DNA of 64,000 bases from Pseudoalteromonas sp. MMG010 (GCF_018100905.1 NZ_JAGJEG010000007.1:1-64000); one strand, 5' to 3'; positions 54,335 through 63,565 are shown, counted from the first letter of the stretch. Notes: generated by a model not told the origin, from the letters alone. Made by a program: numbers and translations.

Positions 54335-54353
54335 CACTCAATGTCAATGAGTG
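54335..54353. promoter_or_regulatory. Operator-like inverted repeat before the GbsR-type gene
   Basis: CACTCAATGTCAATGAGTG, nearly symmetrical over 19 bp, about 70 bp before the start of the GbsR-type regulator. Probable autoregulatory site. Confidence 0.5.
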
Positions 54354-54420
54354 CTAATCATTGCTATATTTTTTAACCGTGCTAGCATTAATTTATTGAA
54401 ATTACTGAAAACTAAAAATC

Positions 54421-54966
54421 ATGACATTATCTGAAAAAAACTTTGCCTTTGTTATGCACTGCGGAGAAATGGGAAGTCGTTGGGGCTTTAACCGCACTAT
54501 AGGCCAAATGTGTGGTTTATTAATTATTACCAAAGATCCAATGACTGCAAATGAAATTGCCGATGCATTAAGTATCTCACGAGGTAATGTGAGTATGGGT
54601 ATTAAAGAATTACAGTCGTGGCAATTAATAAAAGTACATCATATTCCTGGCGATCGTAAAGAGTATTACACCCCCGCGGGTGATATTTGGGATATGGCAA
54701 ATCGTGTTTTTGAAGAAAGAAAAAAACGTGAAATTGAGCCCACTCTCAGCCTGCTACGCGATAATCTTTTAGAGCAAGCGGCTAATGAAGATGAACAGTA
54801 TGCACAAAAACAAATGGAAGAAATCCATAATTTACTTGAAACAGTAACTAAATGGTCATCTGAATTACAACGTTTAACCCCTGAGCAATTAAATAATTTA
54901 ATGAAGTTAGGCTCTGGGATTGGAAAAGTCATTGATTTAAAAGATAAACTATTTAAAAAAGAATAA
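54421..54966 (+). CDS. GbsR/MarR-type transcriptional regulator
   Basis: 181 residues. The winged helix (about 35-85: MTANEIADALSISRGNVSMGIKELQSWQLIKVHHIPGDRKEYY) matches the GbsR subgroup of MarR proteins, followed by a helical tail. GbsR members often control osmoprotectant or membrane-stress genes; no such target is adjacent. An operator-like repeat lies in its promoter, and a strong terminator follows. Confidence 0.88.
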   Translation: MTLSEKNFAFVMHCGEMGSRWGFNRTIGQMCGLLIITKDPMTANEIADALSISRGNVSMGIKELQSWQLIKVHHIPGDRKEYYTPAGDIWDMANRVFEERKKREIEPTLSLLRDNLLEQAANEDEQYAQKQMEEIHNLLETVTKWSSELQRLTPEQLNNLMKLGSGIGKVIDLKDKLFKKE

Positions 54967-54999
54967 ATAAAATAGTGTATTACAATTAATTATTTAAAT

Positions 55000-55037
55000 A
55001 AAACCTATAAACACATCCATGTTTATAGGTTTTTTTT
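55000..55037. terminator. Terminator of the GbsR-type gene
   Basis: 14-bp stem AAAACCTATAAACA/TGTTTATAGGTTTT (55000-55013 and 55020-55033) with a 6-base loop and a long T run. Confidence 0.92.
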
Positions 55038-55048
55038 ATGGCTATTAT

Positions 55049-55204
55049 TTAAAACTTATAGCTTGCCGATAGTCGAACACTGCGAGGGGTTCCCGGTTGT
55101 ACCCATGCATCAGCAAACGAATTGGTGTAATACGTTTCATCAAATATATTATCAACTTCAGCACGCAGCGCTAACGAATCTGAAGGATACCGTGATACAA
55201 ATGG
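55049..55204 (-). pseudogene. C-terminal relic of a TonB-dependent receptor
   Basis: The minus strand encodes 51 residues ending at a stop: PFVSRYPSDSLALRAEVDNI, then FDETYYTNSFADAWVQPGTP, then RSVRLSASYKF. The NIFDETYY..., PGTPRSVR and terminal Phe strings are those of the last barrel strands of siderophore-type TonB-dependent receptors. An in-frame TAG precedes the fragment, and the rest of the roughly 700-residue gene is gone. The break lies next to the 8-bp hairpin at 55215-55237 and the end of the chemoreceptor gene, so the bulk was probably lost by deletion. Confidence 0.82.
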
Positions 55205-55214
55205 CTATGCATAA

Positions 55215-55237
55215 GTAGCCTCAATATAAGAGGCTAC
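55215..55237. terminator. 8-bp hairpin after the chemoreceptor gene
   Basis: Perfect stem GTAGCCTC/GAGGCTAC with a 7-base loop, 19 bp beyond the chemoreceptor stop codon on the minus strand. It lacks a T run, so termination is uncertain. Confidence 0.5.
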
Positions 55238-55255
55238 GTAGGTATAACTTAAACA

Positions 55256-56806
55256 TTATTTAAAGCGTACGACTAATTCGTGTAACTCATCAGATATATC
55301 TTTTAAGTGCGCTAACGAGGTTGACGCGTTGTGTGTGGCCTGGGCACTGCTATCTGCTAACGATGAAATATTAACAACTTGTTGGTTAATTTCTTCTGCT
55401 ACATGAGATTGCTGCTCTACCGCGGCTGCTATTTGTGTCGACATATTTGTAATTTCACCGACTGAGTTTACGATCCCATTTAGCATGTTTGCACTTTGTA
55501 GTACTTTTTCTAAGCCTGCGTTTGACCCTATACGTCCTTTATCGGCTATCTCTACCGAATCATTTGCTTTCGCTGTCAATGTCGATACTATTTTATAAAT
55601 TTCGCTGGTTGAATCTTGAGTATGCTTAGCTAAATTTCTAACCTCATCGGCAACAACGGCAAAGCCTCGACCATGCTCCCCTGCTCTTGCCGCCTCAATA
55701 GCTGCATTTAGCGCTAATAAATTGGTTTGCTCTGCTATTTGCTCAATCATATTGGCTGCTTTTGCAATTAAATTAGTTTGATCAGCAACCTCAGAAACAG
55801 ATGTACTAATGACTTCGACCGTATCGCTTAAGCCATTAATTGCATCACTGGTAACTTGTGATAATGCTTCACCTTTTTTAGCTAAATCATACGCTGTTTC
55901 TGCTTGGCTTGCTGTATCAGACACATTATTAGCAACCTGACCTATGGTGGTTGTAATTTCATTCATCGCAGTGGCCACTTGGGCTGTTTCGGCTTGTTGT
56001 TGATCTATACCTAATTTTGTATCTTGAACTAAATCATAAGATTCTGACGATTCTTTAGCGACCCGTTGAGCTGCATTTTCAATACGGCTTATCACTGTAA
56101 TCATATGTGCGTGCATGCTAATAATTGAAACTTCTAAGTGACCGATTAATCCTGTTCTATCGGTATAAGATTGTACTGACAAATCATCAGAAAACGTCCC
56201 TTCTAACTGTTTAGATAAATTATTTAAACGCGCAGTATGTTTATAATTTAAAATACCCGCACCTAGTAACGCGGTTATGGCCATGGCAATGAAGCCTAAT
56301 GTGCTAAAGCCAGAAAAAAATAGCAGTGTGGAGATTATAAATAGAGTTGAAATAAATAGCGTGGATTTTGCTAATGGTAATGGTTTTACCAACCCCTTGG
56401 CATCATTTAAACGTGCATAAAGCTTTTCACATCTTGCAATATCGCTTGCTTTAGGGACAGAGCGGACTGATTCATAACCAACAACCTTCCCTTTTTCGGT
56501 GACAGGCGTTACATAAGCATCGACCCAATAGTAGCCACCGTCTTTACACCTATTTTTAACCAGTCCCATCCAAGGTTTACCGATTTTTAAATGGCTCCAC
56601 ATTACAGTAAAAGCTTGAGGAGGCATATCGGGATGCCTGACTATATTATGAGGTTGACCAATTAACTCTTCTCTTGAAAAACCACTTATTGTGGCAAATG
56701 CATCGTTACAGTCGGTAATGATGCCTTGCATATCCGTAACCGAAATGAGCTTGGTGTTGGCATCAAATGTTTTACCGATGGTTGTAACAGGTAGATTTTT
56801 ACGCAT
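55256..56806 (-). CDS. PAS-domain methyl-accepting chemotaxis protein (Aer-like)
   Basis: 516 residues: an N-terminal PAS domain (about 10-115, with DCNDAFATISGFSREELIGQ and the NIVRHPDMP turn), two close membrane segments (about 150-192), and a C-terminal methyl-accepting signalling domain with the conserved tip EQTNLLALNAAIEAARAGEHGRGFAVVADEVRNLA. The layout is that of Aer, an energy or redox receptor without a periplasmic sensor. It signals to CheA/CheW, which are not in the window. Confidence 0.94.
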   Translation of the reverse strand: MRKNLPVTTIGKTFDANTKLISVTDMQGIITDCNDAFATISGFSREELIGQPHNIVRHPDMPPQAFTVMWSHLKIGKPWMGLVKNRCKDGGYYWVDAYVTPVTEKGKVVGYESVRSVPKASDIARCEKLYARLNDAKGLVKPLPLAKSTLFISTLFIISTLLFFSGFSTLGFIAMAITALLGAGILNYKHTARLNNLSKQLEGTFSDDLSVQSYTDRTGLIGHLEVSIISMHAHMITVISRIENAAQRVAKESSESYDLVQDTKLGIDQQQAETAQVATAMNEITTTIGQVANNVSDTASQAETAYDLAKKGEALSQVTSDAINGLSDTVEVISTSVSEVADQTNLIAKAANMIEQIAEQTNLLALNAAIEAARAGEHGRGFAVVADEVRNLAKHTQDSTSEIYKIVSTLTAKANDSVEIADKGRIGSNAGLEKVLQSANMLNGIVNSVGEITNMSTQIAAAVEQQSHVAEEINQQVVNISSLADSSAQATHNASTSLAHLKDISDELHELVVRFK

Positions 56807-57035
56807 GACACCTGATCCTTGTATTATTTACGTATGTTCATTAATTATGATTTAGCTAAATAGGAATAATTAATATTAGTTGTTATAAATTAAAATCGCT
56901 AATAAACATAAAAACAATACTTTATATTTACTATAAAATTAATTTAAACAAGGAGGCATATGACGAATATAAGGTTTAAATTGAGGCTTTAAATTTAACC
57001 AGTGACGGGAGCCACTGGCTTTAAAATGTGGTGTT

Positions 57036-58052
57036 TTACAATTTAGGGTAACCAATACGATCTGATAAGTATCCAACACTGGTAGCAAAATAATAAGAGC
57101 GATTCCAATGCATGAATACTTTATAGTTGTCGTACGCTAAATACATTCGGCCATTAATATCGTCTGGCATAACTAATGCTGCTCGCACATCAGCCTTAGG
57201 TAAATCAGAGCCATCAGCTTTTCGTACACCAAGTGCTTGCCAATCAGCTAAAGTGCGCTCTGAGTCATTCCAATATTCTAGCCATTGTTTACGTGTTTTA
57301 GTGCCGCGTTTTAAAACGTACTTGCTATCGAAGTTATCTGGTAATTTTACTTGTCGGCCCCAAGTAAGCTCATCGTCCCAGCCTTCTTGTTTTAAGTAAT
57401 TTGCAATGGAAGCAAAGGCATCTTCTTTTGTGGTCCAAATATCTTTACGTCCGTCATTATTATAATCAACAGCATAGGCATTAAAGGACGTTGGCATAAA
57501 CTGTGTTTGCCCCATGGCACCTGCCCAAGAGCCTTTAAACTTATCTAAACTGATATGGCCTGATTTTAATATATCTAAAGCAGCCCATAATTGGCGTTTA
57601 TAAAGAGTTTCTCTGCGGCCATCAAAAGCAAGGGTAACTAAAGACGATATAACATTATGTCCACCTTGAATTCTGCCAAAATTACTTTCAAGGCCCCATA
57701 AAGCAACAATAAAGCGGGCTTGCACACCATACTCTTTCGCTATTTTTTCAAGTACAACTTGGTTTTCTTTATAAAGTTGACGTGCTTTATCTATTTTCCA
57801 CTGCGGCACTCTTTTAGGTAAATAAGTTTCGAGTGTTTCTTTTACTTCAGGTTGATTTTTATCAGCTGAAATGACCTTTTTTTTATATTTAGCTGTAGCA
57901 AATGCTTGATCAACCAGTTGTTGCTCATACCCTTTTGCTAAAGCTTGCGCTTTAAGATCACTTAAATAAATATCAAACTCAGCTTGTGTTTTAGCTGTAA
58001 CAGGGACGCTTAAACACGCTCCACATAATAAAATGACTAATTTTTTAAACAC
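57036..58052 (-). CDS. Lytic murein transglycosylase, MltB family
   Basis: About 338 residues. A signal peptide (VFKKLVILLCGACLSVPVTA) is followed by an SLT_2 catalytic domain with the active-site glutamate in LWGLESNFG (about 115-125) and the downstream AMGQTQFMP and DYNNDGRKDIW strings. It cleaves peptidoglycan to 1,6-anhydro products in the periplasm. GTG 58052 is preferred, with GGAG six bases upstream and a clean signal peptide; a longer start at 58082 would overlap ycgL by 38 bases. With 58052 the genes overlap by eight bases and are coupled. Confidence 0.92.
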   Translation of the reverse strand: MFKKLVILLCGACLSVPVTAKTQAEFDIYLSDLKAQALAKGYEQQLVDQAFATAKYKKKVISADKNQPEVKETLETYLPKRVPQWKIDKARQLYKENQVVLEKIAKEYGVQARFIVALWGLESNFGRIQGGHNVISSLVTLAFDGRRETLYKRQLWAALDILKSGHISLDKFKGSWAGAMGQTQFMPTSFNAYAVDYNNDGRKDIWTTKEDAFASIANYLKQEGWDDELTWGRQVKLPDNFDSKYVLKRGTKTRKQWLEYWNDSERTLADWQALGVRKADGSDLPKADVRAALVMPDDINGRMYLAYDNYKVFMHWNRSYYFATSVGYLSDRIGYPKL

Positions 58053-58326
58053 TATCAACTCCGTTTTCTTTTTGTAGCTCACTCAACAAGTTTTCTTGCG
58101 GCGGTGGAATTTGTAGATAATAACCTTGCTCGGTTAATGCCTCCTTAACAGTTTCTAAATCAGCAGTTCCTAAATTATCTCGCTTAGCTAAATTGATTAA
58201 CATGACATACTTAGGCTTACCAAACATGGTTAATAATGGCTCAGGCACTTTTGTAAAATCATCTCTTTTTTCAACAAATAAGAAAGTGTCCGCTTTTTTA
58301 ATACTTTTATATACCGCAGTTAGCAT
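58045..58326 (-). CDS. ycgL: YcgL-domain protein
   Basis: 93 residues of the YcgL family (MLTAVYKSIKKADTFLFVEKRDDFTKVPEPLLTMFGKPKYVMLINL). A small cytoplasmic protein of unknown function, found next to minCDE in many gammaproteobacteria, including E. coli. It is divergent from minC and overlaps the lytic transglycosylase gene. Confidence 0.95.
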   Translation of the reverse strand: MLTAVYKSIKKADTFLFVEKRDDFTKVPEPLLTMFGKPKYVMLINLAKRDNLGTADLETVKEALTEQGYYLQIPPPQENLLSELQKENGVDSV

Positions 58327-58467
58327 TATCGCCCTTTATATCTTGCTTAACAGTTCGCCACATTATAACATGAGAGTAATAATAAGTTAGAAAAAATAGA
58401 TTACAGATTACATGTTTATCGTTATAAAAGCATGTATATAGCTAATCAAACAACCTTATGAGTGTTT

Positions 58468-59172
58468 ATGTCGGATCAAATTTTTGAGCTAAAAGGAAAT
58501 CTTTTCACATTATCAGTTTTGCAGCTATTTAGCGCTGATATAACGTTATTAGCAGAGCAACTATATATAAAGGTTGCTCAAGCGCCACGTTTTTTTGAAG
58601 GGGCGCCTATTGTCGTAAATTTAAGTGATGTGCAAGGTGAAAGTATCGATTTTATTCATTTAAAATCGTTAATAGAACGACTGAATTTTAATCCTGTTGG
58701 TGTTTGTAATGGCAGTGAAGAACAACATAAACTTGCTAAATCAGCAGGCTTATCAGTTTTAAACTATGCTCAAGATGTTAAAAATGCCCCACCACAGCCG
58801 GTAGAAAATACATCAGTAATTGAAAAGACAGTGCATTTACCTGCTCAAATAATTAATGGTACTGTTCGCTCTGGCCAGCAAGTATATGCAAAAGAACGTG
58901 ATTTAATCGTTATCGGTGCCGTCAGTCACGGTGCAGAGGTTATCGCAGATGGCAATGTACATATTTATGGTACATTAAGAGGCAGAGCAATTGCTGGGGC
59001 TAAAGGTTTAGATAGCGCACATATTTTTTGCCAAAAATTAGAGGCCGAATTGGTGTCTATTAATGGTAACTACTGGTTAAGTGACTCTCTACAAGGAGAA
59101 CACTGGAGTAGTGCAGTACAAATAAAACAAAATAATGAATCATTAGAAATTTCAGCTTTGGTTAAAGGATAA
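58468..59172 (+). CDS. minC: MinC septum-site-determining protein
   Basis: About 234 residues. It inhibits FtsZ assembly away from midcell when recruited by MinD. The N-terminal FtsZ-binding domain (about 1-100) and the C-terminal beta-helix (about 120-225: VRSGQQVYAKERDLIVIGAVSHGAEVIADGNVHIYGTLRGRAIAGA) are intact. ATG 58468 is used, giving MSDQIF; a GTG two codons earlier is possible. First gene of the minCDE operon, six bases from minD. Confidence 0.96.
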   Translation: MSDQIFELKGNLFTLSVLQLFSADITLLAEQLYIKVAQAPRFFEGAPIVVNLSDVQGESIDFIHLKSLIERLNFNPVGVCNGSEEQHKLAKSAGLSVLNYAQDVKNAPPQPVENTSVIEKTVHLPAQIINGTVRSGQQVYAKERDLIVIGAVSHGAEVIADGNVHIYGTLRGRAIAGAKGLDSAHIFCQKLEAELVSINGNYWLSDSLQGEHWSSAVQIKQNNESLEISALVKG

Positions 59173-59177
59173 ATCTC

Positions 59178-59987
59178 ATGGCAAAAGTAATTGTCGTAAC
59201 GTCAGGTAAAGGCGGTGTTGGTAAAACAACATCAAGTGCTGCAATAGGCACCGGTTTAGCTTTAAAAGGCTATAAAACAGTCATTATCGACTTTGATATT
59301 GGACTACGTAACTTAGACTTAATAATGGGTTGCGAGCGCAGAGTTGTTTATGATTTTGTTAATGTCATCAATGGCGAAGCAAACTTAAATCAGGCACTTA
59401 TCAAAGATAAGCGCGTTGAAAAGTTATTTTTATTACCCGCTTCACAAACTCGCGATAAAGACGCATTAACTCGCGACGGTGTAGAGCGTGTATTAAACGA
59501 ATTAAAAGAAGATTTTGATTACATCGTATGTGATTCGCCTGCAGGTATCGAAGCCGGCGCAATGATGGCGATGTATTTTGCTGACGAAGCAATTGTAACC
59601 ACTAACCCAGAAGTATCTTCTGTGCGTGATTCAGATCGTATTTTAGGTATTTTGCATAGTAAATCTAAACGTGCTGAAGAAGGGTTAGAAAATATAAAAG
59701 AGCACCTTTTATTAACTCGTTACAATCCTGAGCGTGTCGAAAAAGGTGAAATGCTTTCTGTTGAAGACGTACAAGATATTCTTTCGATTGAACTACTTGG
59801 TGTTATACCAGAATCACAAGCAGTATTAAGTGCTTCAAACTCGGGCCAACCTGTAATTTTAGATGCAGACTCTGACGCAGGACAAGCCTACGCAGATGCC
59901 ATCAATAGATTACTTGGAGAAACTGTCGATTTTCGCTTTTTAGACGTAGAGAAAAAAGGCTTACTAAAACGGATATTTGGAGGTTAA
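59178..59987 (+). CDS. minD: MinD septum-site ATPase
   Basis: 269 residues. A membrane-bound ATPase of the ParA superfamily that oscillates between poles with MinE and carries MinC. The deviant Walker [11 protein letters not shown] (about 9-18), [18 protein letters not shown] and the C-terminal amphipathic helix LLKRIFGG (membrane targeting) are complete. It lies between minC and minE with one-base spacing to minE. Confidence 0.98.
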   Translation: MAKVIVVTSGKGGVGKTTSSAAIGTGLALKGYKTVIIDFDIGLRNLDLIMGCERRVVYDFVNVINGEANLNQALIKDKRVEKLFLLPASQTRDKDALTRDGVERVLNELKEDFDYIVCDSPAGIEAGAMMAMYFADEAIVTTNPEVSSVRDSDRILGILHSKSKRAEEGLENIKEHLLLTRYNPERVEKGEMLSVEDVQDILSIELLGVIPESQAVLSASNSGQPVILDADSDAGQAYADAINRLLGETVDFRFLDVEKKGLLKRIFGG

Positions 59988-59988
59988 T

Positions 59989-60252
59989 GTGTCACTACTT
60001 GATTATTTCCGTTCTGAGAAAAAGAACACAGCTTCGCTAGCAAAAGAACGTCTGCAAATTATTGTTGCACATGAACGTTCGCAGCGAGGAACACCTGATT
60101 ATTTGCCACAATTAAAGCAAGATATATTAGATGTGATCCGTAAGTACGTTAACGTAAGTACTGAGGCTGTTCAAGTACAGTTTGATCAAAATGAAGATGA
60201 CTTAGCCGTACTCGAACTAAACGTTACATTACCAGACGAAGAGCCTAAATAA
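59989..60252 (+). CDS. minE: MinE topological specificity factor
   Basis: 87 residues starting at GTG 59989 ([29 protein letters not shown]), with GGAGG five bases upstream inside the end of minD. The N-terminal MinD-binding helix and the C-terminal dimerisation domain are present. The longer frame from a TTG at 59977 is not needed. Last gene of the operon; a strong terminator follows. Confidence 0.96.
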   Translation: MSLLDYFRSEKKNTASLAKERLQIIVAHERSQRGTPDYLPQLKQDILDVIRKYVNVSTEAVQVQFDQNEDDLAVLELNVTLPDEEPK

Positions 60253-60277
60253 GCTTTATCCAATACACTGGTAAGTT

Positions 60278-60306
60278 AAAAGCCCATAATTAATTATGGG
60301 CTTTTT
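60278..60306. terminator. Bidirectional terminator after minE
   Basis: 12-bp stem AAAAGCCCATAA/TTATGGGCTTTT (60278-60289 and 60294-60305), 4-base loop, T run. Confidence 0.9.
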
Positions 60307-60331
60307 AGTGTCTAGTTAAAAAATGACTGAT

Positions 60332-61957
60332 TTAAAAGCTTTCATAGTGGATGTGAGTTTCTAACACGCCTAAAGACTCTAAGTTCTGGCGGATTTCAGC
60401 CATAAACCCATAAGTACCACATAAAAAATATTGTGTATTGCTCGCTTTACACAAATTAATTAAATAATGGGCATTTATGCGTCCGGTTTCATTATAGTCT
60501 TTCCCCAATTTATCATTACCCAGAGGTTTACTATAAAAAGTAACATGATTAAAGTGATTATATTGCTCAGTAATATTTTTTACTTCGTGATGTAACGCAT
60601 GAGTATGGCTATTTTGTGTTCCATGAACATACCAAACCGGTTTTTCAGTTTGCTCTACTAAACTTTGTAACATAGACAACAGCGGGGTAAAACCAACCCC
60701 TGCGCTAATTAATACAATGGGTGTGTCTACATTATCTATCACAAAACTGCCAGTCGGACGCCCTGCTTTTAGAGTCTCGCCGGTATTAAATTGATCATGT
60801 AAAAAACGAGATACCACGCCCATTTCTTCGCGTTTAACACTAATTCGATAATATTGGCCATCATCATAACCTGAAGATAAAGAATAGCTGCGTTTAGATA
60901 ACCCCATTTGTCCGGGGATTTGTATCTCAATCGGTAAATGCTGCCCACCCGCATAAGGCGCTAGTGGTGTATTATCTACAGTAGAAAAATAAAATGACGT
61001 AATATTTGCTGATTCTTCTTCTCGCTTTATTAATTTTAAATTTAATAATTGATCATCTTGTTTTTGCCAGCGCAGAGAAAGGGCGTTAGGACGTTCAATT
61101 ACATTAACAATATCTATAATTATCATTCGTTTAGCAGCACTGTCGTGGGGATTAACAGGCTCCCAATCTATCTTGGCATGACCTGATATATGCAGTAAAC
61201 CTCCAGTTTCAAAGTCAATAAACACTAAGGCGATACGGCCATCACTGATAATATTACCAATCGTATTAAAAAAATTATTTCCCGAATAATCTGGTAAATA
61301 GAGTCTGGTTTTTGTCATTACTTTAACAAAGCCCGGCTCGCCGCCACGATGAGAGGCATCAAACCCGCTTGATAATGGCTCAGATTCATTTAACTGCCCA
61401 GAGCCTATAAATACGGTATCGGCATGGGTTATAAAACGTTGCTGCTCGTTACTCAATTCATGACTAGATATTGCAGGTAATGGCTTTTCGGTGAACTCAC
61501 GCGTCCAGTTTCGTGGATGGATATATTGCGGACAATTCCCAAAGGTTTGGCCTATTTTTATCTCATACCCTGTATTTAGGGCTTTTATAAACCCACTGAA
61601 CCTATTTCTGCGTCTATTTTGCAGCTCAATCCCCAATACACCAATATGACTACCATCGGAAAAACTAAGTTTTAAAGGGTCATCATCATTTATCTTCGCT
61701 GATAATGTTATTAAATGTTTGTTAGGAGATTGAATAAAGTCTTCATCTCCTTCAATTAGCGTTATCCATACATTACGCTGATTATCACTGCCACAGACAA
61801 TTAAAAACGGTAAATGAGTATAAAAATCACGGTGTTGCTCAGGCAAATAATCACGAATGAAATCACCGGCCCATTGCGCTATATCATTCGCACCAGCTCG
61901 TTTTTGAGCAAGTATCTCCCCTTTATGAAAAGGAGATGGGGTTTGTGAGATTTTCAT
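60332..61957 (-). CDS. Fusion of PNPOx-like domain and ferredoxin-NADP reductase-like domain
   Basis: 541 residues. The N-terminal half (about 1-290) is a pyridoxamine-phosphate-oxidase-like split barrel: FHKGEILAQKRAGANDIAQWAGDFIRDYLPEQHRDFYTHLPFL, and later GEPGFVKVMTKTRLYLPDYSGNNFFNTIGNI. The C-terminal half (about 305-541) is an FAD/NAD(P)H reductase with RSYSLSSG and ISAGVGFTPLLSML. There is no C-terminal 2Fe-2S domain. A flavin-dependent oxidoreductase of unknown substrate. It is 69 bp downstream of a glutathione S-transferase gene and probably co-transcribed with it. Confidence 0.88.
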   Translation of the reverse strand: MKISQTPSPFHKGEILAQKRAGANDIAQWAGDFIRDYLPEQHRDFYTHLPFLIVCGSDNQRNVWITLIEGDEDFIQSPNKHLITLSAKINDDDPLKLSFSDGSHIGVLGIELQNRRRNRFSGFIKALNTGYEIKIGQTFGNCPQYIHPRNWTREFTEKPLPAISSHELSNEQQRFITHADTVFIGSGQLNESEPLSSGFDASHRGGEPGFVKVMTKTRLYLPDYSGNNFFNTIGNIISDGRIALVFIDFETGGLLHISGHAKIDWEPVNPHDSAAKRMIIIDIVNVIERPNALSLRWQKQDDQLLNLKLIKREEESANITSFYFSTVDNTPLAPYAGGQHLPIEIQIPGQMGLSKRSYSLSSGYDDGQYYRISVKREEMGVVSRFLHDQFNTGETLKAGRPTGSFVIDNVDTPIVLISAGVGFTPLLSMLQSLVEQTEKPVWYVHGTQNSHTHALHHEVKNITEQYNHFNHVTFYSKPLGNDKLGKDYNETGRINAHYLINLCKASNTQYFLCGTYGFMAEIRQNLESLGVLETHIHYESF

Positions 61958-62026
61958 GCAGCCTACTCTTTTATACTATCGATTTAATGAAGGTTGAACC
62001 TTACTTTAATTAACCGTGCCTAAGCG

Positions 62027-62653
62027 TTAACTTAATTCAACATGTGCTGAAGGTATCATAGGAACAAAATTTGGTAATTGCTCTATACGCCCTATCCAAG
62101 CACGAATATTAGGGTATGCTTTTAGCGAAACACCTCCCTCTGGCGCATGTGCTATATAACTATATGCTGCAACATCGGCAATTGTAATATGCGTTTGCAC
62201 TAACCACTGGCGATTTTCTAAATAGGCTTCCATCATAATCAATAAATCATGTGATTTTTTAACTGCGCCAGCATGATCCAACGGTGCGCCAAACAATGTT
62301 ACTAAACGGGCCGCACATGGACCTGAATAAATATTGTCTGCAGCAATCGAAAGCCAACGCTGAACATTTGCAGCAGATTTAGCATCACACGGTAACCACT
62401 GTGAGTTAGGTGCATATTTTTGTACAAGGTAAATCAAAATTGCATTGCTATCTGATAATGTAAAACCCTCGTCATCAATTGCTGGCACTAGCCCAAATGG
62501 GCTTATTTTTAAATACGCTGCTTTTTTATGCTCTGCATTTTCCATATCAAGATCAATAGTTTGATAAGGCAAGTTTAGTAATGCCAACATGAGTTCAACC
62601 CGATGACAATGACCTGATTTAGGGTTCCTATATAACTTTATTTTATTGACCAC
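62027..62653 (-). CDS. Glutathione S-transferase family protein
   Basis: 208 residues: an N-terminal thioredoxin-like domain (KLYRNPKSGHCHRVELMLALLNLPY, then FGLVPAIDDEGFTLSDSNAILIYL with the glutathione-binding DSNAI) and a C-terminal helical domain with the ITIADVAAYSYIAH string. Probably involved in detoxification or redox balance together with the downstream flavoprotein. It is divergent from the CGNR-type regulator. Confidence 0.92.
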   Translation of the reverse strand: MVNKIKLYRNPKSGHCHRVELMLALLNLPYQTIDLDMENAEHKKAAYLKISPFGLVPAIDDEGFTLSDSNAILIYLVQKYAPNSQWLPCDAKSAANVQRWLSIAADNIYSGPCAARLVTLFGAPLDHAGAVKKSHDLLIMMEAYLENRQWLVQTHITIADVAAYSYIAHAPEGGVSLKAYPNIRAWIGRIEQLPNFVPMIPSAHVELS

Positions 62654-62735
62654 AAAAAGTACCTATTTATTTGAATGCGAAATAAAGTGAATTAATACTC
62701 AATTAGTGTGTTTTTAATACACATCAACAAAACAC

Positions 62736-62766
62736 CTAACCACTATTAACCCATTAGAGTGGTTAG
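62736..62766. promoter_or_regulatory. Operator-like inverted repeat between GST and CGNR genes
   Basis: CTAACCACT and AGTGGTTAG form perfect 9-bp arms 13 bp apart, in the divergent promoter between the GST operon and the CGNR-type regulator. GTGGTTA occurs once more at 62807-62813, just before the regulator start. A likely binding site for the regulator. Confidence 0.6.
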
Positions 62767-62814
62767 TATGCTAAAGAGGTTTATCTAACCTGTCAAATGA
62801 TTTATAGTGGTTAT

Positions 62815-63375
62815 ATGAAAACTACAAATAACAACTTTGTCCTCGTTGGCAATCACATCGTCATCGACTTTGTAAATACACAAATAATGGAAGACGCTCT
62901 TTTAGTTGAATTACTAAGTACGCAAGAAGATCTTAAAAGTTGGTGTGAAAGTGTGGATTATGAATTAGATAAAGACATAACATCTGATGAATTAGCGTCT
63001 GTCATTGAGCTAAGACAATGTATATATAACTGCTTAAATGCAAGTAACAACCAAGATGATATTGCAAAAATAAACGAATACATCAGTAAACATAGGCCTA
63101 ATAACCTACTAACGTTCAATAAAGCACAAAATTCATTTAACCTAACACATGAGCGTTGTGCACACACAATCGAATCACTCCTTGGTAAACTTGCCTATGA
63201 ATGCGCTAAATTACTATGCAGTGATCAAGTTAAAAACATAAAAAATTGTAGTAATCCACACTGTGTTTTAATGTTTTTAGATACCTCTCGTACAAAAAAA
63301 AGACGATGGTGTAGTATGGAAATATGCGGAAACCGTGCAAAAGCTGCCAAACACTATAAAAAACAACTCTCATAA
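62815..63375 (+). CDS. CGNR zinc-finger (ABATE-domain) regulator
   Basis: About 186 residues. The N-terminal ABATE domain (NHIVIDFVNTQ) is followed by a C-terminal CGNR zinc finger with NCSNPHCVLMFLDTSRTKKRRWCSMEICGNRAKAAKHYKK; four cysteines and the CGNR signature are intact. These are stress-linked transcription regulators whose first domain may sense a ligand. ATG 62815 is used; an in-frame ATG at 62797 is possible. It probably controls the divergent GST and flavoprotein genes. Confidence 0.88.
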   Translation: MKTTNNNFVLVGNHIVIDFVNTQIMEDALLVELLSTQEDLKSWCESVDYELDKDITSDELASVIELRQCIYNCLNASNNQDDIAKINEYISKHRPNNLLTFNKAQNSFNLTHERCAHTIESLLGKLAYECAKLLCSDQVKNIKNCSNPHCVLMFLDTSRTKKRRWCSMEICGNRAKAAKHYKKQLS

Positions 63376-63391
63376 CGTTTCACTCCTTGAT

Positions 63392-63419
63392 GATTATCAT
63401 TATAACTATAATGATAATC
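63392..63419. promoter_or_regulatory. Fur-box-like palindrome
   Basis: GATTATCATTAT and ATAATGATAATC form a perfect 12-bp inverted repeat around AACT. The arms are built from the GATAAT/ATTATC hexamers of the Fur consensus. It lies 147 bp before the DUF393 gene, with no obvious iron gene next to it, and lacks a T run, so it is more like a Fur site than a terminator. Confidence 0.55.
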
Positions 63420-63565
63420 TCAAGCGCACGTAGTGCCTCTTTTCTAAGTCAAACAAAAGCCTGTAAACCGCTAAAACAATAAAAGTAATAATTTATTATT
63501 TAAAAGTAATCGTTTAAATCAATTTCAACGTATAGCTAATATTATTAATTAAGTTGGTTAGAGAA

